Source: Apophysomyces variabilis
Lineage: Eukaryota; Mucoromycota; Mucoromycetes; Mucorales; Mucoraceae
Assembly: GCA_002749535.1 (NCBI GenBank)
Contig: MZZL01000390.1
Span: 916,253-980,252, forward strand
Direction: 5' to 3'
DNA length: 64,000 bases
Shown: piece by piece, positions 37,321-52,116 of the stretch
Layout of the letters: every line of letters starts with the position of its first letter
Numbering within the stretch: position 1 is the stretch's first letter
Program-made: the position numbers and the translations under genes
The notes under the pieces: generated by a model
The model's input: the letters and a program-made list of their open reading frames with translations, nothing else
Databases searched by the model: none
Told to the model about the DNA's origin: nothing

Positions 37321-38616
37321 ATTCGTATACGAGTACACATCATAATTTGGAAGAAGAAAAAAAGGAATACAATTTAGTATATATATCAAGAGCGCTCATT
37401 GTCCTTAACACATGCTTCTTTGAAAGATGTTTTTGAACGTTAACATACAGCATGTAATATTAACAAAGCCATGGTTAAATTTATATTTATCCCTGGATCT
37501 ACAAGTTACCACTTGAATTTCTGTGAGATTCAAGTTCTAGCCACGATTCGCCCATAGGAAAGATTTAGTCATATTTAATACGGTTTTAAGAGTGTTCTGG
37601 CCATTTTAACCGGACTGATGCAGAGAGATACCGCAAAAATGCGCCAACGCAATACTTAATAGCTTCTTACGGCTGGCCGCGGCTCAGACCGTGCATTTGC
37701 CAGTAAATTGTACGGAAGCTATGATACCATTTTAAAAGAGGATACGAACCATATGCAGTTTTGATACACGGCATCTAAGAAACGAAAGGATGACTGTCAG
37801 TGCGTAAAAGTTGCTACAACAATTATGTCAAAACGGTGACTCATGCAATTGGAATGCATGAAAGGTATCACCAATGCATATCAAGTTAACTGATGTTTTA
37901 TCGTTTTGAATCGTGAGCTGGCAGTTGCCACAGAATCGCAATCCAGGTTGCAGACCAAGCATGCATAACAGTCAACATTATTCCGAGGAGTTTATTGTCG
38001 AACTCGACAGCAGAAAAGTATGATGGATCCAAACAACTGCATGAGTGCCAGTAGAGCATGCTTGTTGTATCCGTTCTACATTTAAAGCAAAATTGCAACA
38101 CTGCTAAAGTAAGAAATCTCACAATTTCCCTGTTCCGTAATGAAAACGAACTGCTCAGGTATACAAGGGCGGGTGGAGCCTTATATGCTTCTTTGCAAAT
38201 GAACTACAGTTGCGTTTAATGTCAGTCCGGATATTACTGCTCGTTAGAAAGTTTTTGATTGCATAATATTGTATGAGTGTTCCAGTCGGTTGAGGCGACA
38301 GGAAATTCTCTGATAAATGACTGACTTTTACGAAGTGAAAACTACTTTTAACTATTTTGAATGCGGCCGAAGAAACTGCAATGTCTATCTGGGTTTTTCC
38401 GCAAACTGTTTTGGATCGCCATCTATTCATTCCCTTCCTATTCCTGTCATCTTATCCTTTTTCCCACTCGGCAAATATCGTCTATTAAAACCATCCAAAA
38501 CGTCGTACGCAGTCGACTACGTGGCAATATCAGAAAAAAGTGCAGGTCGATCCATATTTCTTTCTGAAAGTTTTAATGCTTTTATTCAGACATTAAAACA
38601 TGTAAAAGGGATGCGC
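37321..38616. other. Convergent intergenic region, no gene seen
   Basis: Between the SEC23 stop and the eL29 stop. A minus-strand frame at 38155-38430 and plus frames overlapping the eL29 3' end are unsupported. Confidence 0.5.
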
Positions 38617-38912
38617 TTAAGCAGACTTCTTGGCAGCCAAAGCCTTCAAGGTACCCTTCTTGGCGAAACGCTGGTTGCGAAGGAACTTGGCATCCACCTA
38701 AAAAGTAGGAACATATTTCAGTTTCAACATTGGTAGCGTAAAACAGTGATACATACACCCTTGTTGGAGGGGTACTTCTGTCTCAAGGGCTTCTTGATAC
38801 CGTTACGGTGAGCCTTGCGGTCTAATACAGATGGTCGGAAAACTGTTCATTATTTCAATAGCAAGAATCTCTTACTTTGGTTGTGGTTGGTGTGGTTCTT
38901 AGACTTGGCCAT
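38617..38912 (-). CDS. RPL29: 60S ribosomal protein eL29
   Basis: Three exons on the minus strand: 38912-38876, 38821-38757 and 38697-38617, giving 60 residues, the size of yeast Rpl29. The protein begins MAKSKNHTNHNQNRKAHRNG, then IKKPLRQKYPSNKG, VDAKFLRNQRFAKKGT and a basic tail ALAAKKSA. This is the fully conserved eL29 pattern. The first splice falls inside the HNQN motif and the second before VDAKF; both introns (54 and 59 bases) are GT-AG. The gene is too short to appear as a single open frame. It is a basic protein of the large subunit. Confidence 0.97.
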
Positions 38913-39283
38913 TGCGTTTCGATATTCCTATCATAAAAATGGTTCATTCATCCATCCATCTATCCATCCGCCTTTTTTCGTGTTTAGGGATCCTTATCAT
39001 GTCTCCACACTTACTTCGACAAATACGAACAAAGAAAAAGGGCGCTCACAATATGCCTAAAGACGAGTTTAAATGAAGCAAATGTTGCGGTCCCTCCCGG
39101 TTCCGGACAAGTCCCGCACCAGACACGTCTTAGAAAATTCACGGAGTTCATAATTTAAACCACTGCAAACTATGTCATAAAGTGCTTGTTCTTTTCACAC
39201 CTACCTCACCTTTAGCAAAAGCCCGCAAGCTAAACTAAACAAAAAGCTCTTTAACCTCTGTTTCCAAGATTACTATAGAAGTT
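38913..39283. other. eL29 promoter region
   Basis: Upstream of the eL29 start. Contains a short catccatccatctatccatcc run (about 38949-38969). No other gene seen. Confidence 0.45.
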
Positions 39284-39868
39284 ATGTCAGCAATTAACGA
39301 AAATCGCGTATTTTGCAGCGGCTGCAAAACCTATAAGCCCTCCATGAAGTTTGCCGGAAGGAAACGATCCTATAAGACTTGTGAAGATTGTCGAAGCAGA
39401 TACCCAGGAACGCGAAAAGTGGTGACAGACAAAATTACTCTGGAGGAACTGCAAAACAACTTTCTAATAGAGGATACTGACAACGAAGTTCATTTCAAAG
39501 CCAACATTGTACTCTATAATGAATGGTCAGATTTTTCTGCAAAGGAGATTGTAAGAAGAGTCGTTGCTGCTGTCGAATCCTGCGATGGTTACAGATATTA
39601 TATTACCTGCATTACTGATCCTGATCTAAAGGATGCAGTATCATTCTATGCAGGTTGTTGCCAGGACCAATCAGTGCAGCGCCAAGTTCCAGAGAATCGT
39701 CTTCAGCGGCATCACAATCGTATAACCACTTTCGATTGCAAAGGTGAAATCAGAGGATTAATTGACTACAAATTTCTCTGCATTCGCTTGGAGATTCATC
39801 ACCATATATTACATGAGCGTCCAGAAGCTCGGATGTCAAGAACTGTGCCAGCCGAAGACCATGCTTAG
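39284..39868 (+). pseudogene. Transposon-associated zinc-ribbon protein fragment
   Basis: A 194-codon frame. The N-terminus has a CxxC...CxxC zinc motif (FCSGCKTYKP, then KTCEDCRSRY). The C-terminal part has RHHNRITTFDCKGEIRGLI and a histidine-rich LEIHHHILHERPEA. This arrangement (zinc ribbon, then arginine/histidine, FDC-G, and HHxxHxRP) is seen in large repeated protein families of fungi such as Rhizophagus and mushrooms that sit in mobile elements; I know no official name. The frame ends abruptly after HERPEAR in poor-quality sequence, suggesting truncation or a frameshift. Whether it is expressed cannot be told. Confidence 0.5.
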
Positions 39869-40963
39869 AACACGATCTTAATGCTTTCGCACCCGCCATT
39901 GTACTAAGACGCCATTTATACATTTGCAGATCATAACGTATACCATCGCTAGCGTTTGGTGGTTAAATATGACCCCCAAACATGATCGTATCAAGTTGCA
40001 GCTCAGGCAGCGGCATCCATGATTAAAATAGTTTTGTCTCACAGATATAGTGATGGTAAAGCTTATCAGGTAGGTGCAGTAGAAGCTTCGAAGATACCAC
40101 CAGTTATTGATTAAACAATGTGTTTCTACAATCTGTCGTGGAAAACATACAATAGTCAGTTTTACTGGATAAAGCTGATGGAAATCACTACATTAGGTCC
40201 TAACACACCAACATTCTTGCGCTATTTGATCGTCTTCTGCTTTCAAAGAATGTCACGCAATCTTCAGAATAAAACCGACTTTTGCAAGTCATGAATCGTT
40301 CTCGTGAAGGCATGCTTTGAAAGCAATGGTTCGTTACTGGGAAGATGCTTAAGCAAAGCCGCCAACGTCGAAATAAAAACGCACCAAACTTAGGTTGATA
40401 TACGATCTAAGGTGACCCAGCATATTTTTCGTTTTGTAATGTTTTTGTCCAATCAGGACGGCATGGAGGGATTGTTTTTGTTTGCTGTAGTCGCCATTTC
40501 TGAATCTTCATCTTTGTATTTACAATACTGGATATTTTTCCTTTTCTTGCTACAAACGCAGTAAAAATCCCACCTGGAACTCCAACGACGTGGAAGACAT
40601 ATTGTTGAAGAATGGTAATTTGGCGATATTGCGCTGATAACATAAAGCCACAGGTTATTGTACTGTTTGAACTTTGCAAGCGGTTACAGATGCACAGTGC
40701 GTCTTTCGATATGCTTAGATATAGCATTACAATTGCAAATGGATGTTTACTGAGAAGGTTCACGTCGGACTTTATGACAATCGTTAGAATGGCGTGTCTA
40801 AAATATCGATTCTACAACATATTAAATCTATGGGTTAGAGCATATTTGTACAAAAAGATTCAATGGGATTTAAATTAGATATACGTATTAAATACAGATA
40901 TTAGATGGATGTATAAGTGCGCTCGCATTCTTACAAAGGATTAGAGTGGAAGAGATAAAATTG
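39869..40963. other. Possible decayed continuation of the zinc-ribbon element, otherwise empty
   Basis: Stop-rich; a minus frame of 118 codons at 40407-40763 and the overlapping plus frame 40612-40878 are unsupported. No terminal repeats recognised. Confidence 0.4.
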
Positions 40964-42652
40964 TTACAGGCGATAGATGAAATTCGGATTTTCGCGGTCC
41001 GTAACGTCTTGGTCCGGGTTCACCTCAGGTTTAGGGTTGGCAAGTCGTTCACGGTTGGATTTAGCCATTAGATAACGGGCAAAAAGTATCAGGAGAGTGG
41101 TAGCCGTATTGGCTCCCATTGAGCCAATCATGCCCCCGAGATACAAAGGCTTCTGCCATCCAATCATGATAAGAGGACCGATGAAGTTGCCAATTGTGTA
41201 CATCACCATGACTGCAGAACTGTAAAAGATCTTCTTGGTATAGCCAGAAACATTGTTGGCTACGGAAGCGAGAAACATGGTGTACGCCGCAGGGTTTGCC
41301 CAGCAGAGATAAAGGCCTACTAATTTAACCTGCGGTTGTGGGATAACCACCAACAACAGTAAGCCTAACGTGGAAAGACACGGTAGAAATGCGGCAAGGT
41401 AAAGGGTGTGACCATATCTACGATTAAACCATACTGCAATTATAATAATAATGCAGTCCACAACACCTGACGGGACACCAAGAAGGATTGCTTCTAGATT
41501 CTGATAGTCACCCGTAAAAGTGAGTTCAAGAAACTGTCGCAGGTTACAGGACTTACCGAGAAACCAAAGCCAGCGGTAATGATAGCGCTGAAGATTCCCA
41601 TGGCTCCATTTTGGACATTGTATAGCAGAGATGCAAATATGAAGCAGTAAAACCTTGGTTCTTTCAGAGCCTCTATCATATGGCTGATCTTGATCTCGTT
41701 CGTCCGAACAACGTTATTATCTTCCAAACGAACGTCAACTGCTTTTTCCTGCTCAGGGGTAAGATGTAGAAATCGAGATTTTGGTTTATCAACAAGCAAA
41801 AAAAAGCACATCAGCCCGAAAAGGACCGTAACTGCACCGAGAATAATCATGATCCTGTAGTTATCAATGAAGAACATCAGGGATTCTGCTAAAGAGCTTG
41901 ACCGTCTTACCATTGCCAGGCGCTTTTACCAGCAACACCATCCATATGTCCAATGCCATAGCTAACAAGACCACCAACAGACATGGCAATACCGTTACAG
42001 ATATAAATAAGACCAATACGTGCTGCTTGCTCTGGCCGTCGATACATGGCACTGATAAGCATGATGCAGCATGGATAGATTCCCGCTTCAAAGAAACCCA
42101 AGAGAAAACGAAGTGCAGCAAGCTGTTGAAAGTTCTTGCCTTCAGCAGTGCATATCAACACAGTTCCCCAAAGAATGATCAGCGAACCGACATACTTCGC
42201 AATAGGAAATCGTTGGATAAAAATTGCATTAGGAACCTAGTATAGTTTCAGTTCATCCCTTTCATAACAGTTTTTTCGGCAAATTAAAGTTACCTGATAC
42301 AATAGATAGCCAAGATAGAAAATAGAGCCAAGCCAACTATATTGTTGATCATTCAGACCCGTATCTTCTTTTATATTTAGCACACCAGCGTAATTAAGTG
42401 ATGTCTTATCGAAATACTACAGCAAAGTATGGAGTTAAGCATTGTTTATTGTGTTCCATGACTTACTTGTAAAAAGTTTAGAACTGCAATAAACGGCATG
42501 ACATAAATGAAATCTAACTTTCGCACCAGAGATCTCTCGGCCGGAGAGACAGTGTAGCTTTTGTTGCCCAGTTCATCGTACGTATCCTCTTCCAGCGTTC
42601 CTACAGTGCTTGCTTGTTTCTCGAAATCAGCCGTAGCCTCCTTTTCCGTCAT
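40964..42652 (-). CDS. MFS anion:cation symporter, allantoate permease (Dal5) family
   Basis: Five exons on the minus strand: 42652-42467, 42416-42294, 42236-41911, 41854-41557 and 41500-40964; 489 residues. The N-terminus is hydrophilic; the first membrane helix is FIYVMPFIAVLNFLQYFDKT. The LNYAGVLNIKEDTGLNDQQY and SWLGSIFYLGYLLYQVPNAI blocks, and RFLLGFFEAGIYPCCIML, are typical of the allantoate/nicotinate/vitamin permease group of the major facilitator superfamily. About twelve membrane segments can be counted. A cytoplasmic loop with LTPEQEKAVDVRL lies between the two halves. The substrate is probably a small organic anion (allantoate, nicotinate, biotin-like or dipeptide); it cannot be fixed from sequence. 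All introns are 50-57 bases, GT-AG. Confidence 0.88.
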
Positions 42653-45164
42653 TTTTATAATTGTGCTGCAGACAATAGGAAAAAAAATCTAACCGGGTGT
42701 AAGTCAGAGAGCTTTATATGTCATCTGAGTTCGGCAAGAGTCTGTGCACCGTAGGACCGAAAAACTTTTTACCTTTTTTTGAGTTTAGACATACGGATGG
42801 CAGCTGTAGGATACAATCGCGACCCTGTAATGTGGTTGGCAACGTCGGTAAACGCACTATACGCGCGTTGCCATGGAACGCTTATTTACATGTTGGGCTT
42901 TTTCAGTCCCATGACAAAACTAAGGTTGACTCATTTTGTTAAGCAGGATCGTCATTGGTCCTATGCGCATAGACTGACTTTAAAAAATTTTTCATAGCGA
43001 TAACCCGATTGAACTTTATCGTTGCACTATCTATCACGCAATAGCCTTTCTGAATTGGGAAATTCATTCCTCATCTTACCACGCGTGATACCTTTCCAAA
43101 TGATAACACAGGACCTATCGGCCCAGGAAAAAGAGGACTTCCCATATTATCAAGCAGTAGTTCCTTCATATGAGCGCCCAACCAAGTAAAACTAAATGTT
43201 TTACTCGTAGATTAGAATTTCGACCGCATTTTATTTATTATGTCCGTTTATGACCTATGCAATGAAGCGGAAATTCTTGGTAAGACAGAAACAAACCAGA
43301 GAAAACAAGCTGATGTGTATCCTGTATGAATAACAAAGATACAATAAGCAAGCAACGACGGTATGTCTGTTTTTCAGCCGATTGATCATTGGTCCCACCC
43401 TTTCATGAAGTGAACGACCAGGACGTTCATCAAACTCTTATCCAAGCCTGCATGGTCGGATCAATTCAGAAACTATAAACTTCTCTGCTTCTGGAATTAA
43501 CAAGGTTGTACGTCAGGGATCAACGTGTACAATCGAAAGATGGATCCATGAGCATATCTTTACAGTGTGAAATCTTGCAGTCCAGCAAGAGAAACGTTAA
43601 CAACAACATGTCTTTGCGAAGAACTTCCTCGTAGACTATTCTAACCTAGGACACTTAAAACGGGTTTTTTCTTAGCAATCATTGACTGTAGGGCCGTACA
43701 ACTAACCGGAGCACCAGTTGCATGCTGGAAAGTAGCAGCTCGGAACTATATAATTGATAATTTCGTCGGGCAAAAACAAATGTATCATCAACTTCAAGCA
43801 ATTCCTATGCCTATGTTGCGTCTCGGGCGACCTTGATATAGATCAACTTTATTCGTTAGTTCAATTTTTATTGAATGTATGACTCGAGAGCGTGAAGTGC
43901 ATAGGCGATTATCGTGAGCGACAAAGACAGCTTTTAAGTCTATCACACATGTCAAAATATAATAGTATGGAAAAAGTTATTATTCTAATTTCTATTATCA
44001 ATATTGCCGTGTATAATCAATGTTTTACCAAATGTTTGCTTAATAGTATAACGTAACGAGAATACTACGGTAGACGGAAACGCTACCTTCTATCCCTAAT
44101 TTGATGAAGTCTTACTAATCAATAAACAATCTACTGTAACCAGAAAAACAATAATCTACACTACCCTGCCATTCGGGCACAATTTGATAGGATACCCGTG
44201 TTATGCTTTTTTAATTTGTACCGTTTTGGGTTCTAGCATGTTTAACTGAGCGAAAAATAGATTTATATATACAGGTATGGAAGATTACAAGATCAACATT
44301 GACCTTTGTTTAGATCGGTTGGTTATGGTATCCAGCATCATCTATACAATACACTTGATAAACAATCTATCTTAAATTTGACGACGTTACAATTGACTAT
44401 CAGCAGGGCTCCTGTCATAGTTTTTAGGTGTCAATTAGCTGGATATATCAGACATTGGTATTAAATATCAACATCCATGGTGCTTCTGATGTTATAGTCA
44501 ATGTGATAGCATTGACGGTTAACTGGAACAAAGTGGTCTTAGGGTCACGTACATCCGGCAGATACGAAAATAGGACCTTACGTTTTGTTCAACACAAGGT
44601 CAGCTAAACGAAGAATCTCTAAGGCTTTTCCCGATACAAGCAATATCCAGGCATATATAAAGTACGCTATTAGATAAGGAAAAAATGATATTGCAAACGG
44701 GAAAGCAAATCATACTGCTCGAAAACACCAATCATCATAGACGCTTTCGATCGGGAAGTCTATAAAAACAGGCTGCATCGTTCCTACTCCTAAAATGGAT
44801 AATGATATTATTTTGTAGGTAAGGAAAAAAGTAACCATTTTATCAAACTTCAACCTCAACACAACTGAGACTCTGCAGATCAGTGCTGATTTCAGAAAAT
44901 GGCTGCATCAGCACGATTTATTTGTATGAATACTGTTGTGTATATGCTATCCCATTCTGCACGCACCACTTAGTGTTCCTTATACATCTAAATCAACATC
45001 ACTAGTAAAGTGGGAAAGAGAGAAATAAAAAAAAAAAAGAGAAAGAAAGATGTTATGTCTCGTGACGCATTCCGGACGACATTCATGCATATTTTCGTCT
45101 AAGTGAAAGACTCTTCGGAAAAGCAGCGTGTTGGAAATGGAAAAACAACAAACAATTCGGATAA
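42653..45164. other. Divergent intergenic region between two MFS genes
   Basis: About 2.5 kb without a supported gene. Short open frames at 42718-42997 are unrecognised. A short coding-like stretch near 43690-43840 has no start or partner exons. Confidence 0.45.
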
Positions 45165-47033
45165 ATGTCAACGCTCTCATCGCGCAGTTATAAGCAAGAC
45201 GAGGATACTTTTAAAGTGTCATTGTCTTCCTACAAATTTTCTTTTCTAATCATGCCAAATGAAGATAAGCCCTACGTGATACTTTCTAAGACCAAAGTGC
45301 TAGCTCTTGTGCTCACTCTATCGTTTGTCAACGTCCTGTTTGGAATAGCGGCTAATTTATACGTGCCTTCCTTGGAAGTCGTGCGAAGAGTAAGTCCAAA
45401 AAGAAAAGAGAGAAGGATGAGATATGTTGCTAACAAACGAAAGGATCTACATGTGTCAGTTGAAGCCATCAATTTAACCATCACAGTCAACTTCCTGGCA
45501 CAAGCGTTATCACCGACGATTTTTGGGTCTCTAGCAGACGTCTGGGGACGTCGACCCATATATGTGCCTGTGTTGGTCCTTTTTACTACCGCTTGCGTTG
45601 GTGTAGCTCTTACCCCCTATTACTGGCTTTTGCTGGTGTTCCGGGTAATTCATGGCATCTCTATGAGCACCACTGTTACCGTTGGTATGATATATCCGGC
45701 CCCTTAGCAATGCGTTAAACTAGCGAGGTTTTGTCTAGGAGCGGCTATCGTTGGCGATGTCGTCGACTCTTCAAAGTAAGAAATAGGCTACCAGCAGTGC
45801 GTTTCAAAGAAAAGCAGATTTCAGACTAGAATCGCTTTTTCTGTTAGGCGTGGAAGTCATTACGGGATATATGGTTGTGGTAGGTTTTTTGGGTTAATTA
45901 TCGGGCCTCTCATCGGAGGAGTCATAGCCGATAAATTATCGTGGAGGTAAATGATTGCGCCTTTTTTTTTTCTCTTCGCTCCTGGCTTTTCTATTTGGCC
46001 GTAACACAGAATATATTCTAATACTGCAAAGAATAGGTGGAGTTATTGGGTACTTTCCCTGTTAAGTACCATCCCGTTAATATTGGTAGCTATATTTGTT
46101 CCCGAGACCTTACGATCGCTGGTGGGAAACGGTTCTGGCTATGCAAACCCATCGCTGTACCAATGGTGGACACGTAGGGGAACCGTGGAAGAAAGTGTTG
46201 CAACCTGTCGACCTTTGAAATTATCAGACTTCACTGCACCTTTTCAACTCTTGCTGGAACCAGATGTCTTGGTATCCCTGATTTTCAATGGTTTACACTA
46301 CTCAACGATCATTTTCTACTCGGTTACGAATTCACATATGTTTGCCACGCAGTATGGACTAAGTACGCTTCAAATCGGTCTCACACAGCTGAGCAGCGCT
46401 ATTGGCAGCATCAGTATGCTATTGATACACGGCAGACTTCTCGATCGCGACTATCAGCTTATGAAGAAGAAAAATCTACCTGACGCAGAATTCCCTATTC
46501 ACTGGGCACGACTCCGTTCTGTTTGGATCCTTGCTCTACTTGTACAGATTATCCTGGTGGTCTACGGCTGGTGCGCTCAAATCCATGTCCCATTACCGGT
46601 GTTACTTTCACTTTTATTCATAAGTAAGCAGGCAAAGTAGTGAAAATAGTAAAGTCAATTGTTCTTCGTCCGTCATAGCTTCTGGTGCAACTGTATCAGT
46701 AACGAATTCGTTTCAAACTCTCTTTGTTGACTTGTTCCCCGGATATAACGCGTCTATATCGGCCATGAGTACTTTATTCTATTCGCTATTTGGGTAATTA
46801 TTTCGTGCAATACTGAACCAAGGAATCGTGTTTATCATTATCTTACTGACCTGTTGAATAGGGCTGTGATAACAGCGTCAGTCGAACCAGTAATTGAACA
46901 TATAGGAATTGGTTGGGCGTTTACAATCTTTGGGGGCGTCTTACTGCTTTCGAACATAATTTTGGTACTATTGGCCAAGCGAGGCCCGATATATCTACAA
47001 AGGAGATTGGCTAAAGCAAAGAACTTACAGTAG
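45165..47033 (+). CDS. MFS transporter, drug:H+ antiporter-1 (DHA1) type
   Basis: Seven exons: 45165-45389, 45444-45684, 45739-45775, 45848-45946, 46037-46623, 46679-46793 and 46862-47033; 491 residues. The first helix region is VLALVLTLSFVNVLFGIAAN. Motif A of the MFS is present as GSLADVWGRRP, and the antiporter motif C region reads GLIIGPLIGGVIADKL. VPETLRSLVGNG after helix 6 is typical of DHA1 exporters such as Qdr/Aqr1/Tpo types. An in-frame TAG at 45705 is removed by the intron at 45685-45738, after which the frame resumes GAAIVGDVVDSSKRGSHYG. An alternative start is M at 45254. Likely exports drugs, polyamines or organic acids at the plasma membrane; substrate unknown. Confidence 0.88.
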
Positions 47034-47923
47034 CATAGTTAACTAGTCTTGAAGCATTCAAGTCCCTATAAGGGCCATGATTCATCCTGTAATATATAGC
47101 TTTACAATGTGAACTGATTTCTCTATCCATAAGCTATTCAATGCGCCAGCATTGAAACGTTCACAGCAGTTTTGGGCATAAAAAACGCCATATACAAGCT
47201 CGTTGTTTTACTTTTTTATGCCAAATTTCCGACAATGCAAAAGGCATCCTTAAAAAGGTTTAAAATAGCCCAGTGTTCGATTCTATGAGTTTGCAATTTA
47301 CTGTGATTGCTTTATCTCATTTCATTGATAGCTTTGTATTTGGTTCAGTAATGCTCCGATTAAACCCTGTTAATCGTAAAAGTACGTATGACGACCCAAA
47401 AGCTTCCAGTTGTTTACAGTATGAACGTTTCGTTTTATCAATGAAAATCAGCAGCTGCTTATGTTGTTCCTCCTTTTTTTTTCCCGTGATATAGCAACCT
47501 AGACCTTAGCATGTGTGCTTTCAATCTCAAAAATTTTGTGCTAGGAACGCTATCCCATATTTTACCTTGCGAGATAACCTGGCAGGAAAGGCAAGATCTT
47601 AAAACAGGCGTATGCACTAAAAGATATGGACATTACGGTCTATTGATCTAACTTTTAAAGGGAAAAAAACCAAAAGCATCTAGAGAGTAGCAATCATTAA
47701 CAATTATCGAAAATGGCGGTTCTATCACGGGCGATCGCCCTCGATGTCGCCAAATTGGTTTAGCGCGCCACGTTGGTGAAACGTTCCTTTCAGAACACCG
47801 CCCCGCCACGATGGGCCAGCAATTCTGTCCCAGCCAATCACAGCCTTTCGTTCAAAATAGCTCACGAGTTTTTAGACTTGTACCTTTTCCGTCCGTTTCT
47901 CTTTTTCTTACTCATCCATCTCC
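47034..47923. other. Spacer with the GDP-fucose synthase promoter
   Basis: No gene recognised; 47273-47494 is an unsupported open frame. A pyrimidine-rich stretch (cgtttctctttttcttactc) directly precedes the ATG at 47924. Confidence 0.45.
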
Positions 47924-49424
<1,501 letters not shown>

Positions 49425-49680
49425 AGGAATAAATAAAGAATCATACCCTTACTCTTTGGCAACAAGCGTAGAAAAAAGAAATGGACATGAAATAACATCT
49501 TCTAAGGGGATAAACAAACAGTATTTTGCGTTGGTCCGTCTCAATTCGAAATTGCCAAGCTCACTGATGACTCGACTTTATCACGTATTTCCTCACTGAC
49601 CCCATATTATCTTGAAAATATGAATGGGGCACGTTTCTTTACGTTTTTTCTTCGTCTATGCTATTGTCTTATAAGATTTG

Positions 49681-50993
49681 ATGAGTCGATTTTTGTTCTC
49701 TTCTAACCTTGCGGAACTTGGTGCAGATGGTTCACCTGCGGGTGTGGTGATTACATCTTCATGGGCCGATACCAGCCATACCATTGGGAAAATCAGACTA
49801 CGACTTCAACCACCTTACATGATTCGTACCTGGCGAGATTGCATATGGGTTGTTTGCAATCATGAATTTCTTCGATTTCTTTTCGCCGTACTATGGCTCA
49901 TGTTTTGCGGACAGGTTGAAAGCTTTTTGGCCCAATTAAGCGACATTCGTTATGCACATACATTGTATGACAAGGTGAGTTGTAATAAAAAAGGTTTACG
50001 GTTTTTGCAAAGCAAGAAGTACCCATTCTTTATTTTGTTTCTTTTCTATTTTGGACAACTTGCAGCATGCTCTTGTTGATCTACTGCATGACGTTTTTCC
50101 ACGTGTAGCATATTATCAAATAGTCAATTATCTATTGATGGCGACCTTACTGTATACGTTGATTGCCTTTGCGATTCAGTTACCGGACTGGACAACACGA
50201 TGGATGGTCCTAAGACGTTGGTTTGTGGTGATGGGTTGCATCTATATTTTTCGAGGGATCACTTTGGCCGTCACGACCCTGCCTTCCCCTCTCTTTGAGA
50301 ACTGCCAACCACCTGCAGCAGCTCTCTCCGGGTCTGTGACCGATCGCTTCGCGTTTTTGTTTATGATGATCACCGGCCGTACTACACCATGTACTGATAA
50401 TATCTTTTCTGGTCACACCGCCGCCGCCATGAGCTGTGCCATGGTATGGCGGATTCATCATTCTTTGCGACGCTGGTTTAGCTGGATCGCTTATCTCTTT
50501 GTTTTGGCAACCGTGTTGGTTATTTTATTTACTCGTTTCCATTACACAGTCGATGTCCTTCTTGCTCTATGTGAGAAAAAACATTCTAGATTTTTATAAT
50601 GCATAAAGGTCTGACTCCGTAAGGGTTTCTTTTTTTTTTTTTTTAGTCATTACCTACACCACCTGGAACATCTATATGCGCTATATTCAGGATGCTACCT
50701 TGCGGTACACGTTTGGTTACACGCATCATACAACACTCGATGTGTTTAAACGCCAGTTGGAAACACCTGATGCAGCCTTTCTATATGAGTTCCTAAACTG
50801 GCAACCTCATCCTCTCGGACAGACATGGATTATGTGGATTTGTCTGTATGCAGACGGTCTGGATATCAGATTAAGAGCATTGGGTATTTTTGATGAATTC
50901 GGCGTTTGGAAAGGTCGCCATCCCCCTAGCATTGTGGATGTTCACGAAATGACACGGAATCTTCCCATTCATCAGCAATCGTTGCCTATATGA
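49681..50993 (+). CDS. Sphingomyelin-synthase-like membrane protein, copy 1
   Basis: Three exons: 49681-49974, 50066-50570 and 50647-50993; 381 residues. Six membrane segments can be counted. The catalytic PAP2_C motifs are clear: CTDNIFSGHTAAAMS (motif D3, with the catalytic His) and FTRFHYTVDVLLAL (motif D4, His and Asp). YIFRGITLAVTTLPSPLFEN earlier is the RGxT-like motif D2 found in sphingomyelin synthase relatives. These enzymes move a phospho-head group from a phospholipid to ceramide or a related lipid, in Golgi or plasma membrane. Which head group is used here cannot be told. It is a tandem paralogue of the gene at 52117, with both intron positions and phases shared. Confidence 0.86.
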
Positions 50994-52116
50994 ATAAATA
51001 TCAAAATACTAGCCCATTTTGTCGAGCATGGCCATATACGTTTTTACGAATGACTGTAGTACTATCCAAGCATTGAGCCTGTCTAGTCCTTTTTTTCTTT
51101 TTGTTTTTTAAGATTCAACTTTCTACCAAGCAATAGACGTAATAACAAGAGCTTGCCCGCCATGATGTATTGGATTTCCGTGATATCCAATCGGAGGCAG
51201 CATAGACTAGCGGGAGACCAGGCTGTGAAAAAACAAGGGGTAACGCATAGTTGTAACAGTGCGCGAATGCCTTATTGCAGGTATACTGCTTTCTACTTTT
51301 GTGTCTTAGTACGTAAGTTAGTAGTTTTTGCATGTTACGTTCCAGGTTTTCTACCAGAACGAATGTGTAAAGCCTGTCTGTCACCGTACCGGAGTTTGTG
51401 ATCGATATAATTTTCATTCTCCGTTACATGGATACACAGACAAACGTCTACTATTTTTGGTTGGACGGACTTAATTTTTGGGACAGATCCAATAATATTC
51501 AGTAAGCTTAATTGATCTGCTAGATTCAACCAAAATGTTGATTCATTGAAAAAGACTCATGGAAAAAAAAGATGAATCCAAATAAGAAGCTGAATCCTTT
51601 TGATTCACATGAGGGAAAGAAGTATTAGGAGGTCAGTTAGAATGCTGGGGAAGAAGGCTGTGTAGATCACGCGTTCTTATTTCGTTATTTTCATGATCCG
51701 CAAATGGGTTAAGAAGAGGTGGCGAATTGAAAGAGAATGTCGTCCAAATGGCTGATCCTAGAATGAGTTTCCATTTTAACCCAGAGTAAAAGGTTCGTTG
51801 CATCTGCTGAATAGCCTATATCAGACATGTACCACCGCAAAAGTCGAAAAAATGCATCACCGACGCAGGGGAAAAAAAAGAAAAGGGACCTGGAAAAAGT
51901 ACAAAAAAAAAGCTGGGGATTTCATTTATAAGAGCCAAGAAGGCTGAAGAATAGAAACTTTTTTCTCGTCCAACCGTCTTGTAACTTTCCATTTCACTCT
52001 CTAACTTGTTTAGAGACACCTTTTTACCCATTCTTCTCTTTTTCCTACCTTCTCTTCACATATAATATACATAATATACCTTAATTAACTTACTACATAT
52101 ATTTCTGATCTTAATT
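50994..52116. other. Spacer between the tandem sphingomyelin-synthase-like genes
   Basis: No gene recognised. A pyrimidine-rich leader and AT-rich tract (atataatatacataatatacc) precede the ATG of copy 2. Confidence 0.5.

Noticed and set aside
45685..45738. In-frame stop making the DHA1 transporter a pseudogene
   Set aside because: A 54-base GT-AG intron removes the stop and restores the conserved GAAIVGD block.
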